From contig CM072810.1 in NCBI GenBank assembly GCA_037013495.1, forward strand, positions 37,291,843-37,355,842: a stretch of DNA of 64,000 bases, read 5' to 3'. A program made the position numbers and the translations under genes. Below the pieces are notes generated by a model that was not told the origin of the DNA, did no database searches, and worked only from the letters and a program-made list of their open reading frames with translations. The stretch is from Hippophae tibetana. Lineage: Eukaryota; Streptophyta; Magnoliopsida; Rosales; Elaeagnaceae. Below are positions 37,605-51,673 of this stretch, in pieces. How positions within the stretch are numbered: the first letter of the stretch is position 1; each line of letters opens with the position of its first letter.

Positions 37605-39370
37605 ATGATAGCAATCCACTTTCGCGGATGGAAAGAGCTTGACTTTATAGACATCAAGTATAGTTGTACGAGCGAAGCTATTTTGACACAATTGTTAGAA
37701 ATGATGAATCTAGTACCAATGAAGAGAAAATATCTATACTTTCCCATAGATTTACTAAATTTCTTAGAAAGAATAAACCCATTTTTAGGGATTTAAGAAA
37801 AAGGTAATCTGAGCTCTAAAATGATTATTTCAATGAATTTATAGTGGTATTTCTTCCAAGAAACTTCAAAAATTTTGGAGACCACTCATATAGGCATTTG
37901 AACAAAAAACTAAATCTAGAACTATGCAGCTGAACATAAATTTTGAACTCTATATCATGCAAGAGGATGAAACTTTGAACAAATTCTATGCAGGTTTTTG
38001 AATCATTATCAACTACCCATACAATTAGGATGGACCTATTTGGGAAAAAAAGTAGATTGAGAAAATTGTTGTTAGCCTACATTATCATTTTCAAGAAAAA
38101 GATACCATGCTTAAATCCATATAGAAGGCGTGTGAACTTACTGTTAAATGAATCAGTTGGGAAATTATTCGAACTGCATTATTTGTTGCCAAGATGATAG
38201 CAATCCACTTTCGTGGACGGAAAGAGCTTGACTTTATAGCCATCAAGTATAGTGGTACGAGCGAAGCTATTTTGACACAATTGTTAGAAATGATGAATCT
38301 AATACCAATGAAGAGAAATTATCTATACTTTCCCATAGATTTACTAAATTTCTTAGAAAGAATAAACCCGTTTTTAGGGATTTACGAAAAAGGTAATCCG
38401 AGCTCTAAAATGATTATTTCAATGAATTTATAGTGGTATTTCTTCCAAGAAACTTCAAACATTTTGGAGACCACTCATATAGGCATTTGAACAAAAAACT
38501 AAATCTAGAACTATGCAGCTGAACATAAATTTTGAACTCTATATCATGCAAGAGGATGAAACTTTGAACAAATTCTATGCAGGTTTTTGAATCATTATCA
38601 ACTACCCGTAAAATTTCGATGGACCTATTTGGGAAAAAAAGTAGATTGAGAAAATTGTTGTTAGCCTACATTATCATTCTCAAGAAAAAGATACCTTGCT
38701 TAAATCCATATAGAAGGCCTGTGAACTTACTGTTAAATGAAACAGTTGGGAAATTATTCGAACTGCATTATTTGTTGCCAAGATGATAGCAATCCTTTTT
38801 CGTGGACGGAAAGAGCTTGACTTTATAGCCATCAAGTATAGTGGTACGAGCGAAGCTATTTTGACACAATTGTTAGAAATGATGAATCTAATACCAATGA
38901 AGAGAAAATATCTATACTTTCCCATAGATTTACTAAATTTTTTAGAAAGAATAAACCCGTTTTTAGGGATTTAAAAAAAAGGTAATCCGAGCTCTAAAAT
39001 GATTATTTCAATGAATTTATAGTTGTATTTCTTCCAAGCGACTTCAAACATTTTGGAGACCACTCATATAGGCATTTGAGCAAAAAACTAAATCTAGAAC
39101 TATGCAGCTGAACATAAATTTTGAACTCTATATCATGCAAGAGGATGAAACTTTGAACAAATTCTACGCAGGTTTTTCAATCAATTTCAACTACCCGTAC
39201 AATTTGGATGGACCTATTTGGGAAAAAAAGTAGATTGAGAAAATTGTTGTTAGCCTAATTATCATTTTCAAGAAAAAGATACCTTGCTTAAATCCATATA
39301 GAAGGCCTGTGAACTTACTGTTAAATCAATCAGTTGCGAAATTATTCGAACTGCATTATTTGTTGCGAAG
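37605..39370 (+). repeat. 1,766-bp all-long trimer, copy 1 of 2
   Basis: Anchors 37605, 38194 and 38783 repeat at 39371, 39960 and 40549. Distinctive variants are TTGCGAAGATG near 37598, AACCCATTTTT (a CpG transition) near 37778, CAAAAATTTTGG near 37868, CAATTAGGATGG near 38022, ACCATGCTT near 38103, AAGGCGTG near 38126, AGAAATTATC near 38315, TTTACGAAAAAGG near 38381, CGTAAAATTTCG near 38608 and AATCCTTTTTCG near 38791. The spacer after 38783 has GCCTAATTATC, two bases shorter than the usual GCCTACATTATC. Confidence 0.92.
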
Positions 39371-41136
39371 ATGATAGCAATCCACTTTCGCGGATGGAAA
39401 GAGCTTGACTTTATAGACATCAAGTATAGTTGTACGAGCGAAGCTATTTTGACACAATTGTTAGAAATGATGAATCTAGTACCAATGAAGAGAAAATATC
39501 TATACTTTCCCATAGATTTACTAAATTTCTTAGAAAGAATAAACCCATTTTTAGGGATTTAAGAAAAAGGTAATCTGAGCTCTAAAATGATTATTTCAAT
39601 GAATTTATAGTGGTATTTCTTCCAAGAAACTTCAAAAATTTTGGAGACCACTCATATAGGCATTTGAACAAAAAACTAAATCTAGAACTATGCAGCTGAA
39701 CATAAATTTTGAACTCTATATCATGCAAGAGGATGAAACTTTGAACAAATTCTATGCAGGTTTTTGAATCATTATCAACTACCCATACAATTAGGATGGA
39801 CCTATTTGGGAAAAAAAGTAGATTGAGAAAATTGTTGTTAGCCTACATTATCATTTTCAAGAAAAAGATACCATGCTTAAATCCATATAGAAGGCGTGTG
39901 AACTTACTGTTAAATGAATCAGTTGGGAAATTATTCGAACTGCATTATTTGTTGCCAAGATGATAGCAATCCACTTTCGTGGACGGAAAGAGCTTGACTT
40001 TATAGCCATCAAGTATAGTGGTACGAGCGAAGCTATTTTGACACAATTGTTAGAAATGATGAATCTAATACCAATGAAGAGAAATTATCTATACTTTCCC
40101 ATAGATTTACTAAATTTCTTAGAAAGAATAAACCCGTTTTTAGGGATTTACGAAAAAGGTAATCCGAGCTCTAAAATGATTATTTCAATGAATTTATAGT
40201 GGTATTTCTTCCAAGAAACTTCAAACATTTTGGAGACCACTCATATAGGCATTTGAACAAAAAACTAAATCTAGAACTATGCAGCTGAACATAAATTTTG
40301 AACTCTATATCATGCAAGAGGATGAAACTTTGAACAAATTCTATGCAGGTTTTTGAATCATTATCAACTACCCGTAAAATTTCGATGGACCTATTTGGGA
40401 AAAAAAGTAGATTGAGAAAATTGTTGTTAGCCTACATTATCATTCTCAAGAAAAAGATACCTTGCTTAAATCCATATAGAAGGCCTGTGAACTTACTGTT
40501 AAATGAAACAGTTGGGAAATTATTCGAACTGCATTATTTGTTGCCAAGATGATAGCAATCCTTTTTCGTGGACGGAAAGAGCTTGACTTTATAGCCATCA
40601 AGTATAGTGGTACGAGCGAAGCTATTTTGACACAATTGTTAGAAATGATGAATCTAATACCAATGAAGAGAAAATATCTATACTTTCCCATAGATTTACT
40701 AAATTTTTTAGAAAGAATAAACCCGTTTTTAGGGATTTAAAAAAAAGGTAATCCGAGCTCTAAAATGATTATTTCAATGAATTTATAGTTGTATTTCTTC
40801 CAAGCGACTTCAAACATTTTGGAGACCACTCATATAGGCATTTGAGCAAAAAACTAAATCTAGAACTATGCAGCTGAACATAAATTTTGAACTCTATATC
40901 ATGCAAGAGGATGAAACTTTGAACAAATTCTACGCAGGTTTTTCAATCAATTTCAACTACCCGTACAATTTGGATGGACCTATTTGGGAAAAAAAGTAGA
41001 TTGAGAAAATTGTTGTTAGCCTAATTATCATTTTCAAGAAAAAGATACCTTGCTTAAATCCATATAGAAGGCCTGTGAACTTACTGTTAAATGAATCAGT
41101 TGCGAAATTATTCGAACTGCATTATTTGTTGCCAAG
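39371..41136 (+). repeat. 1,766-bp all-long trimer, copy 2 of 2
   Basis: This is the direct copy of 37605-39370, with every marker listed there reproduced at +1,766 bp. It leads into the dimer block at 41137. In macro-unit copy 2 the equivalent trimer is 61646-63411. Confidence 0.92.
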
Positions 41137-43491
41137 ATGATAGCAATCAACTTTCGCGGATGGAAAGAGCTTGACTTTATAGACATCAAGTATAGTGGTA
41201 CGAGCGAAGCTATTTTGACACAATTGTTAGAAATGATGAATCTAATACCAATGAAGAGAAAATATCTATACCTTCCCATAGATTTACTAAATTTCTTAGA
41301 AAGAATAAACCCGTTTTTAGGGATTTAAGAAAAAGGTAATCCGAGCTCTAAAATGATTATTTCAATGAATTTATAGTGGTGTTTCTTCCAAGAAACTTCA
41401 AACATTTTGGAGACCACTCATATAGGTATTTGAACAAAAAACTAAATCTAGAACTATGCAGCTGAACATAAATTTTGAACTCTATATCATGCAAGAGGAT
41501 GAAACTTTTAACAAATTCTACGCAGGTTTTTGAATCATTATCAACTACCCGTAAAATTTCGATGGACCTATTTGGGAAAAAAAGTAGATTGAGAAAATTG
41601 TTGTTAGCCTACATTATCATTCTCAAGAAAAAGATACCTTGCTTAAATCCATATAGAAGGCCTGTGAACTTACTGTTAAATGAAACAGTTGGGAAATTAT
41701 TCGAACTGCATTATTTGTTGCCAAGATGATAGCAATCCTTTTTCGTGGACGGAAAGAGCTTGACTTTATAGCCATCAAGTATAGTGGTACGAGCGAAGCT
41801 ATTTTGACACAATTGTTAGAAATGATGAATCTAATACCAATGAAGAGAAAATATCTATACTTTCCCATAGATTTACTAAATTTTTTAGAAAGAATAAACC
41901 CGTTTTTAGGGATTTAAAAAAAAGGTAATCCGAGCTCTAAAATGATTATTTCAATGAATTTATAGTTGTATTTCTTCCAAGCGACTTCAAACATTTTGGA
42001 GACCACTCATATAGGCATTTGAGCAAAAAACTAAATCTAGAACTATGCAGCTGAACATAAATTTTGAACTCTATATCATGCAAGAGGATGAAACTTTGAA
42101 CAAATTCTACGCAGGTTTTTCAATCAATTTCAACTACCCGTACAATTTGGATGGACCTATTTGGGAAAAAAAGTAGATTGAGAAAATTGTTGTTAGCCTA
42201 ATTATCATTTTCAAGAAAAAGATACCTTGCTTAAATCCATATAGAAGGCCTGTGAACTTACTGTTAAATGAATCAGTTGCGAAATTATTCGAACTGCATT
42301 ATTTGTTGCCAAGATGATAGCAATCAACTTTCGCGGATGGAAAGAGCTTGACTTTATAGACATCAAGTATAGTGGTACGAGCGAAGCTATTTTGACACAA
42401 TTGTTAGAAATGATGAATCTAATACCAATGAAGAGAAAATATCTATACCTTCCCATAGATTTACTAAATTTCTTAGAAAGAATAAACCCGTTTTTAGGGA
42501 TTTAAGAAAAAGGTAATCCGAGCTCTAAAATGATTATTTCAATGAATTTATAGTGGTGTTTCTTCCAAGAAACTTCAAACATTTTGGAGACCACTCATAT
42601 AGGTATTTGAACAAAAAACTAAATCTAGAACTATGCAGCTGAACATAAATTTTGAACTCTATATCATGCAAGAGGATGAAACTTTTAACAAATTCTACGC
42701 AGGTTTTTGAATCATTATCAACTACCCGTAAAATTTCGATGGACCTATTTGGGAAAAAAAGTAGATTGAGAAAATTGTTGTTAGCCTACATTATCATTCT
42801 CAAGAAAAAGATACCTTGCTTAAATCCATATAGAAGGCCTGTGAACTTACTGTTAAATGAATCAGTTGGGAAATTATTCGAACTGCATTATTTGTTGCCA
42901 AGATGATAGCAATCCATTTTCGTGGACGGAAAGAGCTTGACTTTATAGCCATCAAGTATAGTGGTACGAGCGAAGCTATTTTGACACAATTGTTAGAAAT
43001 GATGAATCTAATACCAATGAAGAGAAAATATCTATACTTTCCCATAGATTTACTAAATTTCTTAGAAAGAATAAACCCGTTTTTAAGGATTTAAGAAAAA
43101 GGTAATCCGAGCTCTAAAATGATTATTTCAATGAATTTATATTTGTATTTCTTCCAAGCGACTTCAAACATTTTGGAGACCACTCATATAGGTATTTGAA
43201 GAAAAAACTAAATCTAGAACTATGCAGCTGAAAATAAATTTTGAACTCTATATCATGCAAGAGGATGAAACTTTTAACAAATTCTACGCAGGTTTTTCAA
43301 TCAATTTCAACTACCCGTACAATTTGGATGGACCTATTTGGGAAAAAAAGTAGATTGAGAAAATTGTTGTTAGCCTACATTATCATTTTCAAGAAAAAGA
43401 TACCTTGCTTAAATCCATATAGAAGGCCTGTGCACTTACTGTTAAATGAATCAGTTGCGAAATTATTCGAACAGCATTATTTGTTGCCAAG
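41137..43491 (+). repeat. 1,177-bp dimers, all-long right end of macro-unit copy 1
   Basis: Anchors 40549/41137 repeat at 41726/42314 with an offset of 1,177 bp, followed by a third related monomer at 42903. Markers are AATCAACTTTCG (near 41145 and 42322), TAGTGGTGTTTC, AGGTATTTGAAC and GAAACTTTTAAC, with the ATCATTCTCAAG type in between. GAAACTTTTAAC removes a TGA and so lengthens a sense open frame to 84 codons, a by-product of one substitution. Short copies are absent from 37605 to 43491. Confidence 0.9.
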
Positions 43492-45822
43492 ATGATAGCA
43501 ATCCACTTTCGTGGACGGAAAGAGCTTGACTTGATAGCCATCAAGTATAGTGGTACGAGCGAAGCTATTTTGACACAATTGTTAGAAATGATGAATCTAA
43601 TACCAATGAAGAGAAAATATCTATACTTTATCATAGATTTACTAAATTTCTTCCGTTTTTAGGGATTTAAGAAAAAGGTAATCCGAGCTATAAAATGATT
43701 ATTTCAATGAATTTATAGTTTTATTTCTTCCAAGAAACTTCAAAAATTTTGGGAGACCACTCATATAGGCATTTGAACAAAAAACTAAATCTAGAACTAT
43801 GCAGCTGAACATAAATTTTGAACTCTATATCATGCAAGAGGATGAAACTTTGAACAAATTCTATGCAGGTTTTTGAATCATTATCAACTACCCGTACAAT
43901 TTGGATGGACCTATTTGGAAAAAAAAGTAGATTGAGAAAACTGTTGTTAGCCTACATTATCATTTTCAAGAAAAAGATACCTTGCTTAAATCCATATAGA
44001 AGGCCTGTGAACTTACTGTTAAATGAATCAGTTGGAAATTATTCGAACTGCATTATTTGTTGCCAAGATGATAGCAATCCACTTTCGCGGATGGAAAGAG
44101 CTTGACTTTATAGACATCAAGTATAGTTGTACGAGCGAAGCTATTTTGACACAATTGTTAGAAATGATGAATCTAGTACCAATGAAGAGAAAATATCTAT
44201 ACTTTCCTATAGATTTACTAAATTTCTTAGAATGAATAAACCCGTTTTTAGGGATTTAAAAAAAAGGTAATACGAGCTCTAAAATAATTATTTCAATGAA
44301 TTTATAGTTGTATTTCTTCCAAGCGACTTCAAACATTTTGGTGACCACTCATATAGGTATTTGAGGAAAAAACTAAATCTAGAACTATGCAGCTGAATAT
44401 AAATTTTGAACTCTATATCATGCAAGATGATGAAACTTTGAACAAATTCTACGCAGGTTTTTCAATCAATTTCAACTACCCGTACAATTTGGATGGACCT
44501 ATTTGGGAAAAAAAGTAGATTGAGAAAATTGTTGTTAGCCAACATTATCATTTTCAAGAAAAAGATACCTTGCTTAAATCCATATAGAAGGCCTGTGAAC
44601 TTACTGTTAAATGAATCAGTTGGGAAATTATTCGAACTGCATTATTTGTTGCCAAGATGATAGCAATCCACTTTCGTGGATGGAAAGAGCTTGACTTTAT
44701 TGCCATCAAGTATAGTGGTACGAGCGAAGCTATTTTGACACAATTGTTAGAAATGATGAATCTAATACCAATGAAGAGAAAATATCTATACTTTCCCATA
44801 GATTTACTAAATTTCTTAGAAAGAATAAACCCGTTTTTAGGGATTTAAGAAAAAAGGTAATCCGAGCTCTAAAATGATTATTTGAATTAATTTATAGTGG
44901 TATTTCTTCCAAGAAACTTCAAACATTTTGGAGACCACTCATATAGGCATTTGAACAAAAAACTAAATCTAGAACTATGCAGCTGAACATAAATTTTGAA
45001 CTCTATATCATGCAAGAGGATGAAACTTTGAACAAATTCTACGCAGGTTTTTCAATCAATTTCAACTACCCGTACAATTTAGATGGACCTATTTGGAAAA
45101 AAAAGTAGATTGAGAAAATTGTTGTTAGCCTACATTATCATTTTCAAGAAAAAGATACCTTGCTTAAATCCATATAGAAGGCCTGTGAACTTACTGTTAA
45201 ATGAATCAGTTGCGAAATTATTCGAACTGCATTATTTGTTGCCAAGATGATAGCAATCCACTTTCGCGGATGGAAAGAGCTTGACTTTATAGACATCAAG
45301 TATAGTGGTACGAGCGAAGCAATTTTGACACAATTGTTAGAAATGATGACTCTAATACCAATGAAGAGAAAATATCTATACTTTCCCATAGATTTACTAA
45401 ATTTCTTCCGTTTTTAGGGATTTAAGAAAAAGGTAATCCGAGCTCTAAAATGATTATTTCAATGAATTTATAGTGGTATTTCTTCGAAGAAACTTCAAAC
45501 ATTTTGGAGACCACTCATAAAGGCATTTGAACAAAAAACTAAATCTAGAACTATGCAGCTGAACATAAATTTTGAACTCTATATCATGCAAGAGGATGAA
45601 ACTTTGAACAAATTCTATGCAGGTTTTTGAATCATTATCAACTACCCGTACAATTTGGATGGACCTATTTGGGAAAAAAAGTAGATTGAGAAAACTTTTG
45701 TTAGCCTACATTATCATTTTCAAGAAAAAGATACCTTGCTTAAATCCATATAGAAGGCCTGTGAACTTACTGTTAAATCAATCAGTTGCGAAATTATTCG
45801 AACTCCATTATTTGTTGCCAAG
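43492..45822 (+). repeat. Five-monomer cassette, copy 4
   Basis: Anchors are at 43492, 44068, 44657, 45247 and 45823, offset +21,686 from copy 3. It shares the copy-3 indels, including the 590-bp interval and the GGGAG insertion. It differs at 44393 (C; copy 3 has G at 22707). Copies 3 and 4 are closest relatives because they belong to the two macro-units. Confidence 0.9.
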
Positions 45823-48800
45823 ATGATAGCAATCCACTTTCGCGGATGGAAAGAGCTTGACTTTATAGACATCAATTATAGTTGTACGAGCGAAGCTATT
45901 TTGACACAATTGTTAGAAATGATGAATCTAGTACCAATGAAGAGAAAATATCTATACTTTCCCATAGATTTACTAAATTTCTTAGAAAGAATAAACCCGT
46001 TTTTAGGGATTTAAGAAAAAGGTAATCTGAGCTCTAAAATGATTATTTCAATGAATTTATAGTGGTATTTCTTCCAAGAAACTTCAAACATTTTGGAGAC
46101 CACTCATATAGGCATTTGAACAAAAAACTACATCTAGAACTATGCAGCTGAACATAAATTTTGAACTCTATATCATGCAAGAGGATGAAACTTTGAACAA
46201 ATTCTATGCAGGTTTTTGAATCAATATCAACTACCCATACAATTTGGATGGACCTATTTGGGAAAAAAAGTAGATTGAGAAAATTGTTGTTAGCCTACAT
46301 TATCATTTTCAAGAAAAAGATACCTTGCTTAAATCCATATAGAAGGCCTGTGAACTTACTGTTAAATGAATCAGTTGGGAAATTATTCGAAATGCATTAT
46401 TTGTTGCCAAGATGATAGCAATCCACTTTCGTGGACGGAAAGAGCTTGACTTGATAGCCATCAAGTATAGTGGTACGAGCGAAGCTATTTTGACACAATT
46501 GTTAGAAATGATGAATCTAGTACCAATGAAGAGAAAATATCTATACTTTCCTATAGATTTACTAAATTTCTTAGAATGAATAAACCCGTTTTTAGGGATT
46601 TAAAAAAAAGGTAATCCGAGCTCTAAAATGATTATTTCAATGAATTTATAGTGGTATTTCTTCCAAGAAACTTCAAACATTTTGGAGACCACTCATATAG
46701 GCATTTGAACAAAAAACTACATCTAGAACTATGCAGCTGAACATAAATTTTGAACTCTATATCATGCAAGAGGATGAAACTTTGAACAAATTCTATGCAG
46801 GTTTTTGAATCAATATCAACTACCCATACAATTTGGATGGACCTATTTGGGAGAAAAAGTAGATTGAGAAAATTGTTGTTAGCCTACATTATCATTTTCA
46901 AGAAAAAGATACCTTGCTTAAATCCATATAGAAGGCCTGTGAACTTACTGTTAAATGAATCAGTTGCGAAATTATTCGAACTGCATTATTTGTTGCCAAG
47001 ATGATAGCAATCCACTTTCGTGGACGGAAAGAGCTTGACTTGATAGCCATCAAGTATAGTGGTACGAGCGAAGCTATTTTGACACAATTGTTAGAAATGA
47101 TGAATCTAATACCAATGAAGAGAAAATATCTATACTTTCCCATAGATTTACTAAATTTCTTCCATTTTTAGGGATTTAAGAAAAAGGTAATCCGAGCTCT
47201 AAAATGATTATTTCAATGAATTTATAGTGGTATTTCTTCCAAGAAACTTCAAACATTTTGGAGACCACTCATATAGGCATTTGAACAAAAAACTAAATCT
47301 AGAACTATGCAGCTGAACATAAATTTTGAACTCTATATCATGCAAGATGATGAAACTTTGAACAAATTCTATGCAGGTTTTTGAATCATTATCAACTACC
47401 CGTACAATTTGGATGGACCTATTTGGGAAAAAAAGTAGATAGAGAAAACTGTTGTTAGCCTACATTATCATTTTCAAGAAAAAGATACCTTGCTTAAATC
47501 CATATAGAAGGCCTGTGAACTTACTGTTAAATGAATCAGTTGCGAAATTATTCGAACTGCATTATTTGTTGCCAAGATGATAGCAATCCACTTTCGCGGA
47601 TGGAAAGAGCTTGACTTTATAGACATCAAGTATAGTTGTACGAGCGAAGCTATTTTGACACAATTGTTAGAAATGATGAATCTAGTACCAATGAAGAGAA
47701 AATATCTATACTTTCCCATAGATTTACTAAATTTCTTAGAAAGAATAAACCCGTTTTTAGGGATTTAAAAAAAAGGTAATCCGAGCTCTAAAATGATTAT
47801 TTCAATGAATTTATAGTTGTATTTCTTCCAAGCGACTTCAAACATTTTGGAGACCACTCATATAGGCATTTGAGGAAAAAACTAAATCTAGAACTATGCA
47901 GCTGAACATAAATTTTGAACTCTATATCATGCAAGAGAATGAAACTTTGAACAAATTCTACGCAGGTTTTTCAATCAATTTCAACTACCCGTACAATTTG
48001 GATGGACCTATTTGGAAAAAAAAGTAGATTGAGAAAATTGTTGTTAGCCTACATTATCATTTTCAAGAAAAAGATACCTTGCTTAAATCCATATAGAAGG
48101 CCTGTGCACTTACTGTTAAATGAATCAGTTGCGAAATTATTCGAACAGCATTATTTGTTGCCAAGATGATAGCAATCCACTTTCGTGGACGGAAAGAGCT
48201 TGACTTGATAGCCATCAAGTATAGTGGTACGAGCGAAGCTATTTTGACACAATTGTTAGAAATGATGAATCTAATACCAATGAAGAGAAAATATCAATAC
48301 TTTCCCATAGATTTACTAAATTTCTTAGAAAGAATAAACCCGTTTTAAGGGATTTAAGAAAAAGGTAATCCGAGCTCTAAAATGATTATTTGAATTAATT
48401 TATAGTGGTATTTCTTCCAAGAAACTTCAAACATTTTGGAGACCACTCATATAGGCATTTGAACAAAAAACTAAATCTAGAACTGTGCAGCTGAACATAA
48501 ATTTTGAACTCTATATCATGCAAGAGGATGAAACTTTGAACAAATTCTACGCAGGTTTTTCAATCAATTTCAACTACCCGTACAATTTGGATGGACCTAT
48601 TTGGAAAAAAAAGTAGATTGAGAAAATTGTTGTTAGCCTACATTATCATTTTCAAGAAAAAGATACCTTGCTTAAATCCATATAGAAGGCCTGTGCACTT
48701 ACTGTTAAATGAATGAGTTGCGAAATTATTCGAACTGCATTATTTTTTGCCAAGATGATAGCAATCCACTTTCGTGGACGGAAAGAGCTTGACTTGATAG

Positions 48801-49919
48801 CCATCAAGTATAGTGGTACGAGCGAAGCTATTTTGACACAATTGTTAGAAATGATGAATTTAATACCAATGAAGAGAAAATATCTATACTTTCCCATAGA
48901 TTTACTAAATTTCTTCCGTTTTTAGGGATTTAAGAAAAAGGTAATCCGAGCTCTAAAATGATTATTTCAATGAATTTATAGTGGTATTTCTTCCAAGAAA
49001 CTTCAAACATTTTGGAGACCACTCATATAGGCATTTGAACAAAAAACTAAATCTAGAACTATGCAGCTGAACATAAATTTTGAACTCTATATCATGCAAG
49101 AGGATGAAACTTTGAACAAATTCTATGCAGGTTTTTGAATTATTATCAACTACCCGTACAATTTGGATGGACCTATTTGGGAAAAAAAGTAGATTGAGAA
49201 AACTTTTGTTAGCCTACATTATCATTTTCAAGAAAAAGATACCTTGCTTAAATCCATATAGAAGGCCTGTGAACTTACTGTTAAATCAATCAGTTGCGAA
49301 ATTATTCGAACTCCATTATTTGTTGCCAAGATGATAGCAATCCACTTTCGCGGATGGAAAGAGCTTGACTTTATAGACATCAATTATAGTTGTACGAGCG
49401 AAGCTAATTTGACACAATTGTTAGAAATGATGAATCTAGTACCAATGAAGAGAAAATATCTATACTTTCCCATAGATTTACTAAATTTCTTAGAAAGAAT
49501 AAACCCGTTTTTAGGGATTTAAGAAAAAGGTAATCTGAGCTCTAAAATGATTATTTCAATGAATTTATAGTGGTATTTCTTCCAAGAAACTTCAAACATT
49601 TTGGAGACCACTCATATAGGCATTTGAACAAAAAACTAAATCTAGAACTATGCAGCTGAACATAAATTTTGAACTCTATATCATGCAAGAGGATGAAACT
49701 TTGAACAAATTCTATGCAGGTTTTTGAATCATTATCAACTACCCATACAATTTGGATGGACCTATTTGGGAAAAAAAGTAGATTGAGAAAATTGTTGTTA
49801 GCCTACATTATCATTTTCAAGAAAAAGATACCTTGCTTAAATCCATATAGAAGGCCTGTGAACTTACTGTTAAATCAATCAGTTGCGAAATTATTCGAAC
49901 TGCATTATTTGTTGCCAAG
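45823..49919 (+). repeat. Seven-monomer stretch of macro-unit copy 2
   Basis: Anchors are at 45823, 46412, 47001, 47577, 48166, 48755 and 49331, corresponding to 24137-28233 with the same 4,097-bp length. Three of the placed point differences between macro-units fall here or in its partner: 46209, 47435 and 47938. Confidence 0.88.
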
Positions 49920-51673
49920 ATGATAGCAATCCACTTTCGCGGATGGAAAGAGCTTGACTTTATAGACATCAAGTATAGTTGTACGAGCGAAGCTATTTTG
50001 ACACAATTGTTAGAAATGATGAATCTAGTACCAATGAAGAGAAAATATCTATACTTTCCCATAGATTTACTAAATTTCTTAGAAAGAATAAACCCGTTTT
50101 TAGGGATTTAAAAAAAAGGTAATCCGAGCTCTAAAATGATTATTTCAATGAATTTATAGTGGTATTTCTTCCAAGAAACTTCAAACATTTTGGAGACCAC
50201 TCATATAGGCATTTGAACAAAAAACTAAATCTAGAACTATGCAGCTGAACATAAATTTTGAACTCTATATCATGCAAGAGGATGAAACTTTGAACAAATT
50301 CTATGCAGGTTTTTGAATCATTATCAACTACCCGTACAATTTGGATGGACCTATTTGGGAAAAAAAGTAGATTGAGAAAACTTTTGTTAGCCAACATTAT
50401 CATTTTCAAGAAAAAGATACCTTGCTTAAATCCATATAGAAGGCCTGTGAACTTACTGTTAAATGAATCAGTTGGGAAATTATTCGAACTGCATTATTTG
50501 TTGCCAAGATGATAGCAATCCACTTTCGTGGATGGAAAGAGCTTGACTTTATAGCCATCAAGTATAGTGGTATGAGCGAAGCTATTTTGACACAATTGTT
50601 AGAAATGATGAATCTAATACCAATGAAGAGAAAATATCTATACCTTCCCATAGATTTACTAAATTTCTTAGAAAGAATAAACCCGTTTTTAGGGATTTAA
50701 GAAAAAGGTAATCCGAGCTCTAAAATGATTATTTGAATTAATTTATAGTGGTATTTCTTCCAAGAAACTTCAAACATTTTGGAGACCACTCATATAGGCA
50801 TTTGAGCAAAAAACTAAATCTAGAACTATGCAGCTGAACATAAATTTTGAACTCTATATCATGCAAGAGGATGAAACTTTGAACAAATTCTATGCAGGTT
50901 TTTGAATCATTATCAACTACCCATACAATTTGGATGGACCTATTTGGGAAAAAAAGTAGATTGAGAAAATTGTTGTTAGCCTACATTATCATTTTCAAGA
51001 AAAAGATACCTTGCTTAAATCCATATAGAAGGCCTGTGAACTTACTGTTAAATGAATCAGTTGGAAAATTATTCGAACTGCATTATTTGTTGCCAAGATG
51101 ATAGCAATCCACTTTCGTGGACGGAAAGAGCTTGACTTGATAGCCATCAAGTATAGTGGTACGAGCGAAGCTATTTTGACACAATTGTTAGAAATGATGA
51201 ATCTAATACCAATGAAGAGAAAATATCTATACTTTCCCATAGATTTACTAAATTTCTTCCGTTTTTAGGGATTTAAGAAAAAGGTAATCCGAGCTCTAAA
51301 ATGATTATTTCAATGCATTTATAGTAGTATTTCTTCCAAGAAACTTCAAACATTTTGGAGACCACTCATATAGGCATTTGAACAAAAAACTAAATCTAGA
51401 ACTATGCAGCTGAACATAAATTTTGAACTCTATATCATGCAAGAGGATGAAACTTTGAACAAATTCTATGCAGGTTTTTGAATCATTATCAACTACCCGT
51501 ACAATTTGGATGGACCTATTTGGGAAAAAAAGTAGATTGAGAAAACTTTTGTTAGCCTACATTATCATTTTCAAGAAAAAGATACCTTGCTTAAATCCAT
51601 ATAGAAGGCCTGTGAACTTACTGTTAAATCAATCAGTTGCGAAATTATTCGAACTGCATTATTTGTTGCCAAG
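49920..51673 (+). repeat. 1,754-bp trimer of macro-unit copy 2
   Basis: Anchors are at 49920, 50509 and 51098. It lacks the hybrid monomer found at 29412 in macro-unit copy 1. Because it forms a clean 1,754-bp tandem pair with 51674-53427, the three-monomer state is probably ancestral and the four-monomer state of copy 1 derived. Confidence 0.88.

Larger units (their letters stand above)
21671..43356 (+). repeat. Macro-unit copy 1: 21,686-bp block of 37 monomers
   Basis: From position 21671 rightward the sequence repeats at +21,686 bp. At 21670 versus 43356 the bases differ (AGATAG versus AGATTG), and upstream the two flanks are of different types; downstream they run together. The offset stays 21,686 until about 29.4 kb. 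It drops to 21,097 after a 589-bp monomer present only here, then rises to 22,275 after an extra 1,178 bp in copy 2. The block holds the third cassette, a trimer-rich middle and an all-long right end. Being directly followed by copy 2, it is one period of a very long higher-order repeat. Confidence 0.93.

Noticed and set aside
41475..41729. 84-codon sense frame with an upstream start, also at 42652 and 43241
   Set aside because: It is produced by GAAACTTTTAAC replacing GAAACTTTGAAC, which removes a TGA. The shared frame reflects duplication of these monomers, and there is no ribosome-binding or promoter context to support a gene.
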